Positions 24,377-32,202 of a DNA stretch of 64,000 nt are shown piece by piece. The position numbers were made by a program, and so were the translations under genes. The notes beneath the pieces are model-generated. The model was given only the letters and a program-made list of their open reading frames with translations, was not told the DNA's origin and did no database searches. Position 1 is the stretch's first letter; each line of letters begins with the position of its first letter. Origin of the DNA: an uncultured Lachnospiraceae bacterium (GTDB lineage: Bacteria > Bacillota > Clostridia > Lachnospirales > Lachnospiraceae); NCBI GenBank assembly GCA_910578345.1, contig CAJTRA010000012.1:31228-95227 (forward strand), in the 5' to 3' direction.

Positions 24377-26512
24377 ATGGCAGAAGTACAGAATCAGGAT
24401 ATTAACCAGCTTTTGAAAGTAAGAAGAGAGAAGCTGGCAGCGCTGCAGGCTGATGGCAAAGATCCTTTTCAGATCACGAAATACAATGTGACCCATCACA
24501 GCCAGGAGATCAAGGATCGTTTCGAAGAGCTGGAGGGGCAGCAGGTATCGGTTGCCGGCAGAATCATGTCCAAACGGATCATGGGCAAGGCATCTTTTTG
24601 CAATGTGCAGGATCTGCAGGGCGATATCCAGTCCTATGTGGCCAGAGACAGTATTGGAGAGGAATCCTATGCGGACTTTAAGAAATATGATGTGGGAGAC
24701 ATTGTAGGAATAGAAGGAGAAGTATTCAGGACCAAGACAGGCGAGATGTCCATTCATGCGGCTAAAGTGACACTCCTGTCAAAAAGTCTCCAGATCCTGC
24801 CGGAGAAATATCATGGGCTGGTCAATACGGATATCCGCTACCGTCAAAGATACACGGATCTGATCATGAATGAGGATGTGAAGAAAACTTTCGTAGCCCG
24901 TTCCCGGATCATCAGTGCGATCAGACGTTATCTGGATGGACAGGGTTTTCTGGAAGTGGAGACGCCCATGCTTGTATCCAATGCGGGCGGCGCGGCGGCA
25001 AGACCGTTTGAGACTCATTACAATGCGCTGGATGAGGATGTGAAACTGCGCATTTCTCTGGAGCTGTATCTGAAACGGCTGATCGTGGGCGGCATGGAGA
25101 GAGTCTACGAGATCGGACGGGTATTCCGCAATGAGGGATTGGATGCCAGACATAATCCGGAGTTTACGCTGATGGAGCTGTACCAGGCTTATACAGATTA
25201 TTATGGCATGATGGAACTGACGGAAAATATGTTCCGTCATGTGGCAAAAGAAGTGTGCGGCACAACCACGGTTCCCTACGGCGAGGCGATGATCGATCTG
25301 GGCAGGCCTTTTGAGCGGATGACGATGGTAGAAGCTGTCCGGAAATACGCAGGAGTGGATTTCGATGCGGTGGAGGATACCGCAGCAGCGAAGAGGCTTG
25401 CAGATGAAAAGGGAATTCATTATGAGGACAGGCATAAGAAGGGTGATATCCTAAATCTGTTCTTCGAGGAGTATGTGGAGGAGCATTTGGTGCAGCCCAC
25501 TTTTATCATGGATCACCCGATCGAAATCTCGCCGTTGACGAAGAAGAAACCGGACAAGCCGGATTATGTGGAACGTTTCGAGCTGTTCATCACAGGGCGG
25601 GAAATGTGTAACGCCTATTCAGAGTTAAATGATCCGATCGACCAGAGAGAACGTTTCCGTGCGCAGGAAGAGGCACTGGCGGCAGGGGATGAGGAAGCCA
25701 ACACGACCGATGAAGATTTCATGAATGCGCTGGAGATCGGCATGCCGCCTACAGGCGGGAGCGGATATGGGATTGACAGGCTGGTAATGCTGCTCACGAA
25801 TTCGCCGGCGATCAGAGATGTCTTACTCTTCCCGACAATGAAGAGTCTGGACAAGGGACAGGAGAAGAAGACGGCTGACCGGGAGAAGCATGAGGCGAAA
25901 ACAGCCAGCCAGGGGCAGTCAGCGAAGCAGAGCAGTATCACGAGAGAACAGGCGTGGGATCTTTTAAAGAAATATAATAAGGAGCCGTTTCACCTTCAGC
26001 ATGGACTGACGGTGGAAGGGGTGATGCGCTGGTTTGCGAAAGAATTAGGCTATGGGGCGGAAGAAGAGTTCTGGGGGATCACCGGACTTCTGCATGATAT
26101 TGACTTTGAGCTGTACCCGGAGGAGCACTGTAAGAAAGCGCCGGAACTTCTGCGAGAGGCTGGCGTGAGTGAGGACATGATCTATGCGGTCTGCTCCCAT
26201 GGTTACGGCATGTGCAGCGAGGAAGAGCCGAAGCATACGATGGAGAAAGTACTCTTTGCGGCCGACGAGCTGACAGGTCTGATCTGGTCCTGCGCCCTGA
26301 TGCGCCCGTCCAAGAGTACGATGGATATGGAAGTCAAGAGCCTGAAGAAGAAGTTCAAGGATAAGAAGTTTGCGGCAGGCTGTTCCAGGGAGACGATCGC
26401 TGAGGGAGCAGAGCGTCTTGGCTGGGAGCTGGACGATCTTTTTGACAAGACGATCCAGGCGATGAGAAGCTGTGAGGCTGCTGTGGCAGAGGCAATGGCG
26501 CAGAACGCCTGA
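24377..26512 (+). CDS. lysS: Lysyl-tRNA synthetase fused to a C-terminal HD domain
   Basis: A 711-residue class II lysyl-tRNA synthetase with an unusual extension. Residues 1-490 are a normal LysRS: the N-terminal OB-fold anticodon domain (VSVAGRIMSKRIMGKASF), then motif 2 (RVFRNEGLDARHNPEFTLMELYQAY) and motif 3 (GSGYGIDRLVMLLTNSPAIRDVLLFP). A polar linker rich in Lys, Glu and Gln (about 490-518) leads to a complete HD phosphohydrolase-like domain (about 519-711) with H in LQHGLTVEG, HD in LLHDID, H in SHGYG and D in AADELTG. Stand-alone HD proteins of this kind are about 190 residues, so this is a clean fusion. The ATG at 24377 has GGAGG 6 bases upstream; the ATG at 24362 is less likely. Confidence 0.95.
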   Translation: MAEVQNQDINQLLKVRREKLAALQADGKDPFQITKYNVTHHSQEIKDRFEELEGQQVSVAGRIMSKRIMGKASFCNVQDLQGDIQSYVARDSIGEESYADFKKYDVGDIVGIEGEVFRTKTGEMSIHAAKVTLLSKSLQILPEKYHGLVNTDIRYRQRYTDLIMNEDVKKTFVARSRIISAIRRYLDGQGFLEVETPMLVSNAGGAAARPFETHYNALDEDVKLRISLELYLKRLIVGGMERVYEIGRVFRNEGLDARHNPEFTLMELYQAYTDYYGMMELTENMFRHVAKEVCGTTTVPYGEAMIDLGRPFERMTMVEAVRKYAGVDFDAVEDTAAAKRLADEKGIHYEDRHKKGDILNLFFEEYVEEHLVQPTFIMDHPIEISPLTKKKPDKPDYVERFELFITGREMCNAYSELNDPIDQRERFRAQEEALAAGDEEANTTDEDFMNALEIGMPPTGGSGYGIDRLVMLLTNSPAIRDVLLFPTMKSLDKGQEKKTADREKHEAKTASQGQSAKQSSITREQAWDLLKKYNKEPFHLQHGLTVEGVMRWFAKELGYGAEEEFWGITGLLHDIDFELYPEEHCKKAPELLREAGVSEDMIYAVCSHGYGMCSEEEPKHTMEKVLFAADELTGLIWSCALMRPSKSTMDMEVKSLKKKFKDKKFAAGCSRETIAEGAERLGWELDDLFDKTIQAMRSCEAAVAEAMAQNA

Positions 26513-26536
26513 GACAGATGATAGGATGACAGCAAG

Positions 26537-26578
26537 ATGCTGTATGGAGGATGAAAAATCTTCTATGCAGCATTTTTT
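26537..26578 (+). terminator. Terminator of greA-lysS
   Basis: ATGCTGTATGGAGG (26537-26550) pairs with CTTCTATGCAGCAT (26560-26573) through 14 bp with three G-U pairs, followed by TTTTT. Confidence 0.85.
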
Positions 26579-26619
26579 GTGTTATAATACTGCAAAGAGG
26601 AAAAAGATAGGAGGATCCT

Positions 26620-27387
26620 ATGAAAAAGTTCAAAACAAATTTTTCGAAGGAAGAACTGCATGCGGCGCTGCACGCAAACGATAAGGAAGCGGCTGTATTG
26701 ATCGAAGATGAGGATGAATGGGTAAAATTTAAGGACAAGTTTGAAGCTTTTCTGAAGAAAGCGGAAAAGATTCCTGTACTAGGAGGACTGATCGATGACA
26801 TTGTGTGTATGGTGTCGTTGGTGGATTCCTATGTCAGAAGGGAATACAGGAATATCCCGACGGCTGCCATCCTGTCGATCGCGGCGGCTTTGGTCTATCT
26901 TTTGAGCCCGATTGATCTGATTCCGGATGCGATACCGGTCATAGGGTATTTAGATGATGCGTCGGTGGTTCTGTTACTCCTTGGTTTTGGAATAGATCAA
27001 GAGCTTGACAAGTATCGTGAATGGCAGGAACAGAACCGGAAAAGCGCGCTTATTGCCTTCGAGCAATTGTTGGCGGAGGAGCTGGCGCAGGTCATTGGAG
27101 AGAACTATCTGGCGGCAGTGATCGTCGATGACGATGCCATGAAGATGCTGGTCACGGAAGAGCGGGACAGTGAGCCGCCCATTGCCTGCTCTGTGAAAAT
27201 GGTCAAAGTTCCTCTAAAGGCGCTGGCGGAGTATGATGCGACAGAACAGGGAGAGATCGCAGAAGTCTTGAATGAGACGGTCAAGGCGGATTGCATTTAT
27301 TGGACGAAACAGGCAGAGAGACGGGTTTACAGCGAGCCTGATTTTGAGGAGAAGTGGGATGATTATATGATTGAGGAGGGATCATGA
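26620..27387 (+). CDS. DUF1232 (YkvA-like) membrane protein
   Basis: A 255-residue protein. The central DUF1232 domain (about 75-125) shows the family signature YLLSPIDLIPDAIPVIGYLDDASVV, a short hydrophobic re-entrant-like pair of helices. A charged N-terminal region precedes it, and an acidic C-terminal domain of about 120 residues of unknown type follows. The function of DUF1232 is not established. A TATAAT at 26583-26588 suggests its own promoter directly after the lysS terminator. The stop overlaps the start of the next gene, and the third gene overlaps the second in the same way, so the three proteins are probably made together. Confidence 0.82.
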   Translation: MKKFKTNFSKEELHAALHANDKEAAVLIEDEDEWVKFKDKFEAFLKKAEKIPVLGGLIDDIVCMVSLVDSYVRREYRNIPTAAILSIAAALVYLLSPIDLIPDAIPVIGYLDDASVVLLLLGFGIDQELDKYREWQEQNRKSALIAFEQLLAEELAQVIGENYLAAVIVDDDAMKMLVTEERDSEPPIACSVKMVKVPLKALAEYDATEQGEIAEVLNETVKADCIYWTKQAERRVYSEPDFEEKWDDYMIEEGS

Positions 27388-29273
27388 TGGATCAGTCTGT
27401 TGAGAAATTGATTGAAGGATTGGCAGGATCTCCGACAGAGCTGTCTGACCGAAATAAGAAGAGGCTGTATGAGTCGCTTCCGGTTCCGAATGATTTTACC
27501 ATTTTATGGGCGGATATCAATTCCTTTGGGGCATATCCTTCAGGAATCGTACTGACGAATAAGGGCATTATATGCAAGGCGCCCAGACCGGATAGCAAGG
27601 AGGAAAATGAGAAAGCGTATCAGATTCCTTACCAGATCATTTTGTGGGAATATTTTGACCCGTCAGATTTTATATGGGAAGAGAGACAAGAGGGGAGCGG
27701 CTATGTCTTAAAAAGAGACAAGCAGGTGATCGCGGTATTCCAGGATACGTCTTTGGCCGTTTTTTTCGAGAAGTATGAAAAGAAACTCAGGGCGGAGGAA
27801 GAACTGGCCAATGCATTAGTCGATGGGGCGGTGGTCAGCGAACTGGAAACACTCAATATGGAGATGGCGGCATTCCATGCGGCCTATGGCAAAGACCAGT
27901 CAAACACGGGACATGGGATCTATGCGGAAGAGGCAGGCGCCATGCTGGATCAGCTTGGCGGGGAGAAAGTGACGGTCGTCGGGAGAAACAATGCGAAGAA
28001 TGGACCTGATAAGCTGGTCAATGGCAGACCAGTTCAGTGTAAATTCAATAATACGGCCAATTCGAGCATCCAGGCATGTTTTAAGAAAAACCCCCAGACG
28101 GGACAGATGGAGTATCGTTACTACGATATTAAGAGTGGACAGCCGATGATGGTTGAGGTGCCGGCGGACCAATATGAAAAAGCAGTCGAGGCGATGCGCA
28201 GAAGGATTGCAAAGGGACAGGTGCCGGGCGTCACAGATCCGGATCAGGCGGCCAATCTGGTGAGAAAGAGCCGGCTGACCTACGCACAGGCAAGAAATCT
28301 TGCAAAGGCGGGTACTTTTGAGTCGCTTACTTTTGATGCGGCGACAGGTGTGATCAACTGTTCCTTTGCGGCTGGGGTCTCTTCTTTAGTGTCTTTTGGC
28401 CTTAATTTTTGGAAGACAAAAGATTTGAAGAGCGCGCGAGACGCGGCGATCGATACGGCGATCAATGTTTTTGGGCCGTCGCTTGCGGCGAATATTCTGG
28501 CCAACCAGATCGCCAGAACCGGACTGAACAAGGCTTTGATTCCTATGTCCAATAAGATCGTGCAGAAGCTTGGTACGAAGATGGTGCAAAGACTCATCAA
28601 CGCGAGACGGATCCTGCTCGGAAAGAAGAAAATCTATGGCAATGCGGCGAATAAGAGCCTGGCAAAGGCTTTGCGGGGAAATGTGATTGTTGAAGGTGTG
28701 ACCTTTGTTGCATTCTCTGTTCCTGATACCTACCGGGTATCGATTGGAAAGATCAGCGGCGCACAATATACAAAGAATATGATATCAACGGCGGCTTCTT
28801 TTATGGGAGGCATTGCAGGAACCTACGGCGCCGGAGCGGCAGCAGGCGCCATAGGCGAGAAGATCGGCAGGAAGGTGAATAAGACAGTCGGTGCAGCCGT
28901 TGGCTTTGCCGCCGGTATGGGCGGCGGGACGCTTGCAGGATTTGCTGTCAATAAGTTAGCCGGTCTGTTTATGGAAGACGACTGTATCATTACGGCGAGA
29001 CTGTTCAATGCGGCGGTCGCTAATCTGACGATAGAATATCTGATGAGCGAGGAAGAGATCGATAAGCTTGTGGCTAAGCTGGATGAAGACAGCAGGCAGA
29101 TCAATAAGTTCCAGGTTAAGATGAGAACCCTGGAACATCAATATTATGATACACAGAAGTTTTTGCGGCCATATTTTGAAAAGGCAGTCAGTGACAGAGT
29201 ACGGATCTCGGAGAAAGAGGAGGAGAAAGCTTTCTCGTGGGATGCTTTATATGAGAATGCGGAGGTATCATGA
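27384..29273 (+). CDS. Nuclease-like and glycine-zipper protein of unknown function
   Basis: A 629-residue protein with three parts. Residues about 1-150 resemble a PH-like or YcxB-like strand-rich domain (TILWADINSFGAYPSGIVLTN). Residues about 165-310 contain TGHGIYAEEAG (175-185), AKNGPDKLVNG with Asp209, and Gln218-x-Lys220; the order Glu, Asp, Gln-x-Lys recalls a PD-(D/E)XK nuclease core, which is my inference. Residues about 330-530 are hydrophobic and rich in Gly/Ala, with glycine-zipper stretches at about 466-525 (GGIAGTYGAGAAAGAIGEKIG), suggesting membrane insertion. A polar, helical C-terminus follows. It overlaps both neighbours by four bases. I recall related proteins in enterobacteria but no assigned function. 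Confidence 0.75.
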   Translation: MMDQSVEKLIEGLAGSPTELSDRNKKRLYESLPVPNDFTILWADINSFGAYPSGIVLTNKGIICKAPRPDSKEENEKAYQIPYQIILWEYFDPSDFIWEERQEGSGYVLKRDKQVIAVFQDTSLAVFFEKYEKKLRAEEELANALVDGAVVSELETLNMEMAAFHAAYGKDQSNTGHGIYAEEAGAMLDQLGGEKVTVVGRNNAKNGPDKLVNGRPVQCKFNNTANSSIQACFKKNPQTGQMEYRYYDIKSGQPMMVEVPADQYEKAVEAMRRRIAKGQVPGVTDPDQAANLVRKSRLTYAQARNLAKAGTFESLTFDAATGVINCSFAAGVSSLVSFGLNFWKTKDLKSARDAAIDTAINVFGPSLAANILANQIARTGLNKALIPMSNKIVQKLGTKMVQRLINARRILLGKKKIYGNAANKSLAKALRGNVIVEGVTFVAFSVPDTYRVSIGKISGAQYTKNMISTAASFMGGIAGTYGAGAAAGAIGEKIGRKVNKTVGAAVGFAAGMGGGTLAGFAVNKLAGLFMEDDCIITARLFNAAVANLTIEYLMSEEEIDKLVAKLDEDSRQINKFQVKMRTLEHQYYDTQKFLRPYFEKAVSDRVRISEKEEEKAFSWDALYENAEVS

Positions 29274-29518
29274 TGAAATGTGCGTGCTGCGGAAGAAGGA
29301 AGAAATTAGGGGAATCCTTTGAAGACCTTGGGAAAGGCGGGGCAGTCTGTGTGGACTGTTCGGATCTTATGTACCGGATCCATGACGCTTATGTTGAGAA
29401 AGAGGAAGAGGAATATGAACGGCAGGTGGAGGCCGTCTGTGCGTTTATCAAAAACGCAAAGGCGTCCGATGCCTTTGCAGTATGGTTTGAGAATGACTTT
29501 ATGAAAAGAAACAGGTAA
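29270..29518 (+). CDS. Small zinc-ribbon protein
   Basis: An 82-residue protein with two CxxC knuckles, Cys4/Cys7 and Cys27/Cys30, that would bind one zinc ion. Between them lies a basic turn (GRRKKLG); after them an acidic helix (YVEKEEEEYERQVEAV) and a C-terminal segment without further motifs. The start overlaps the stop of the preceding gene (ATGA type), so it belongs to the same translational unit as the nuclease-like protein and the DUF1232 protein. No terminator is clear after it; a new promoter begins at 29552. It could be an adaptor or regulator of the large protein. Confidence 0.75.
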   Translation: MMKCACCGRRKKLGESFEDLGKGGAVCVDCSDLMYRIHDAYVEKEEEEYERQVEAVCAFIKNAKASDAFAVWFENDFMKRNR

Positions 29519-29551
29519 TATTTTTCTCCTGAAAGGTAGTATTTTTGTAAA

Positions 29552-29580
29552 TTGACGCTGGCATGGCCTGCTGTTATAGT
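29552..29580 (+). promoter_or_regulatory. Promoter for the esterase gene
   Basis: TTGACG at 29552-29557, a 17-base spacer and TATAGT at 29575-29580. Confidence 0.65.
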
Positions 29581-29640
29581 AAGCGGTATAACAAATGGCT
29601 GCTTTCGCAAATGCAGTCTATGGAAAGGAGAAAACTCGAT

Positions 29641-30591
29641 ATGTATGAGAAAAATATTGCAGTCTTAAAGGATGCTGTCAGGAATCGAAGTGTGATACGG
29701 CATGTATCCAAGCACAGAAACCCGGACGGCAGTATGGATGTGGAGGGGAATCTGACCCTTTGGAATCAGGGTATGGAGCCTTTCGAGAAGATGCCGCTTT
29801 GGAAGAATGGCAGGACACCAAATTATGACGCAAGTGTCACTTTGCAGCCGGAACCGTATCTTGTCTTTATTCCGGCGCCGGTATGGTCGGAAGTCAAGAG
29901 TACCATTGTCATCGCCCATGGCGGCGGTTTCCTGACACGTACCGGATGCGAAGGAGTCAACGTGGCCTGGTATTTCCACCAGAAGGGCTATCCGACGGCG
30001 ATTCTGTCTTACCGTCTGCAGCCTTACAACAGGCTGGATGCTATGGCGGATCTGCATCGCGCCATCCGCAGAATCCGTGCCGGCAAGGAAGCATTAGAGG
30101 TGGGAGAGCAGGTATTTGCGATGGGCTTTTCCGCCGGAGCGATGCTCTGCGCCAACTGCGGCACCCATTTTGACCAGGGAAACCCGGAGGCAGAGGATGT
30201 GGTGGAGCGTTATTCCAGCAGGCCGGATGCGGTGGTTATGGGATACGGGGCGTTCAGCAAGGTGTCGATTCCCCGTATGTTCTTAGAGGAGCCGGAGTTT
30301 GGCATGTGGGGCCGGACGCTGGAAGAGAAGATCTATCTTGCGCCGGACAAAAACTTGTCCGTAGACACGCCGCCCTTCTTTATCTGGCAGACGCTCAGCG
30401 ACGATGGCCGCCATGGCCTGCATCTGGCGAGGGCCTTGAGTGATCTGGAGATCCACTATGAGCTGCACATCTTTGACGAAGGACTTCACGGCATCGCAAT
30501 GGCGGATGGGGAGAATGATCTATCCATGAATCTGCCCCATGTACAGCATTGGGGAGAACTGTGCGACGAGTGGCTGAGAAACCTGTCCTGA
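29641..30591 (+). CDS. Alpha/beta-hydrolase, acetyl-esterase type
   Basis: A 316-residue enzyme of the esterase/lipase superfamily close to acetylxylan-esterase-like and Aes-like proteins. The oxyanion-hole motif HGGG lies in IVIAHGGGFLTRTGCEGVNVAWYF, the nucleophile Ser in MGFSAGAMLC (GxSxG), and the likely catalytic His in FDEGLHGIAM, with an Asp in the DTPPFFIWQTLSDDG region. No signal peptide is seen, so it acts on imported, acylated substrates in the cytoplasm. The ATG at 29641 follows GGAAAGGAGAAAA; an ATG at 29563 would add 26 unlikely residues. Its closeness to the YesMN/ABC sugar locus suggests deacetylation of imported oligosaccharides, but this is context only. Confidence 0.85.
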   Translation: MYEKNIAVLKDAVRNRSVIRHVSKHRNPDGSMDVEGNLTLWNQGMEPFEKMPLWKNGRTPNYDASVTLQPEPYLVFIPAPVWSEVKSTIVIAHGGGFLTRTGCEGVNVAWYFHQKGYPTAILSYRLQPYNRLDAMADLHRAIRRIRAGKEALEVGEQVFAMGFSAGAMLCANCGTHFDQGNPEAEDVVERYSSRPDAVVMGYGAFSKVSIPRMFLEEPEFGMWGRTLEEKIYLAPDKNLSVDTPPFFIWQTLSDDGRHGLHLARALSDLEIHYELHIFDEGLHGIAMADGENDLSMNLPHVQHWGELCDEWLRNLS

Positions 30592-30600
30592 TGCAGTATC

Positions 30601-32202
30601 TTAAAATTGTTTCATGATGGCGCGGTAATCGGAAGGCGTCATGTTCAGATTGCTCACGAACACCTGATGGAAATATTTCGGCGAGGTGTAGCCTACTTTC
30701 TCGGCGATATCGGCGACTTTATAAGAAGTGTTGGCTAACAGATCCTTGGCGGCGGCCAGACGGTGTTTCGTGACAAGCTGGGCGAATCCCATATGCAGTT
30801 CTTTATTCAGCAGTCTGGAAATATAGGAGGCGTTTCTGCCGAGATATTCCGCCACGTCGCTTAAGCCGATCGGCCGTTCATAATTCTTATTGACATAATC
30901 GATGATGCTGTTGATCAGCTGGTTGTTGTGCCTGTCGGATACCCCGGCCAGCTCTTGAATGATATTGTTTACGCAGTTGTGGAAGATCATTCGGCTGTTC
31001 TCACTGCAGGGTTCCTTTCTGCAGCGGCTGCTGATGGGATGGATGAGATAGCCGATATCTCCCGGATCCGTCAGGGATTTTTCTAATTGACAGTGCAGGT
31101 TCAGTTCCACAAGCTGGAGGGCGTCTTTTTGTGTGGAAAGTGTCTCCTGCTCGATCAACTGTAGAAAACGGTCGGTCATCTGCCGGGCAATCTGCGCATC
31201 TCTGGCGCGGATTGCATTGATCAGCAGACTGATGCATTCGTTAATCTCCAGAATATTGGTATTATAATCGTCAATGTCGTCAAAAAAGATGATATTGTCG
31301 TTTTCTGTAGAGAAATAGGCTCTGTCGAAAGAAAAACATTGCAGGATCTGTTTGTTGAGGCTGGGAATCTGTTGAACAGAATCGGCCGTCTGGCTGATGC
31401 TGATGGTAAGACAGGAGAGAAGCTTGTCTCTGGCATAAGCGCTTATGGAGGCGGTAAACTTGTCAAGACAATCCTGGATCTGCTGCGGAGAATCCGCAGA
31501 TGACAACGGATAGAGGACGTAGACAATATTACCGATATAGCAGGAGGTCAGCTCGCGGTAGTCCTGATTGATGAAAAGGGACAGGGAATAGGCGATATAG
31601 TATTCCTGATTCTGCAGCAGGTTTTCGCTTCGCATATCGCAGCGGATTCCGATCATGCAGAAACGCTCGAACTTCAACCCCAGAGACACCGACTGACGGA
31701 AAAAGTCTGTGGAAAAGCTGGACAGGGGATTGATCAGAAGATTTTCCAGAAACTGCTTTTTCAACAGCGAGCGGTTTTCTTTGTAGAACTGTGTCAATGT
31801 GGCAGATAGTTTTCTGGTACGCTCATGAAGCTCCCAGGAGGACACGGCCTTATCCAGACAGGGCAGGAGCGTTTCTTTCGTGACCGGTTTTAACAGGTAA
31901 TCGAAAGCTTTATAGCGGATAGCCGACTGGGCATAATGAAAGTCCGGATAGCCGGTAATGAAAATGACATTTGTGTCAATGACCTCGTCTTCATAGATTT
32001 TCTTTAACAGATCAATGCCGCTCAAGCAAGGCATCTGGATGTCGCAGAGCATGATCTGGGGTTGCTCTTCCTGCAGCAGCTCATAGGCATCCATGGCATT
32101 GTCCGCCGTCAGGATCGTGAATCCTGCATAGTCTGTGTGAAGGAGCATGTCTTTTAAACTGTTTAGAATAATCGGTTCGTCGTCAACAATCAATAGCTTC
32201 AT
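30601..32202 (-). CDS. YesN-type AraC response regulator
   Basis: A 533-residue regulator. The N-terminal receiver domain (MKLLIVDDEPIILNSL) has phosphoacceptor Asp54 in MLCDIQMP and the conserved Lys in DYLLKPVT near 105. A long central region of unknown fold follows. The C-terminal AraC-type double helix-turn-helix (about 425-533) contains RPIGLSDVAEYLGRNASYISRLLNKELHMGF and VADIAEKVGYTSPKYFHQVF. It is the partner of the YesM-like kinase, whose stop overlaps its start by 20 bases. AAGGAGA before 32202 supports that start over an upstream ATG at 32250. It probably activates the divergent sugar ABC operon at 34218. Confidence 0.93.
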   Translation of the reverse strand: MKLLIVDDEPIILNSLKDMLLHTDYAGFTILTADNAMDAYELLQEEQPQIMLCDIQMPCLSGIDLLKKIYEDEVIDTNVIFITGYPDFHYAQSAIRYKAFDYLLKPVTKETLLPCLDKAVSSWELHERTRKLSATLTQFYKENRSLLKKQFLENLLINPLSSFSTDFFRQSVSLGLKFERFCMIGIRCDMRSENLLQNQEYYIAYSLSLFINQDYRELTSCYIGNIVYVLYPLSSADSPQQIQDCLDKFTASISAYARDKLLSCLTISISQTADSVQQIPSLNKQILQCFSFDRAYFSTENDNIIFFDDIDDYNTNILEINECISLLINAIRARDAQIARQMTDRFLQLIEQETLSTQKDALQLVELNLHCQLEKSLTDPGDIGYLIHPISSRCRKEPCSENSRMIFHNCVNNIIQELAGVSDRHNNQLINSIIDYVNKNYERPIGLSDVAEYLGRNASYISRLLNKELHMGFAQLVTKHRLAAAKDLLANTSYKVADIAEKVGYTSPKYFHQVFVSNLNMTPSDYRAIMKQF

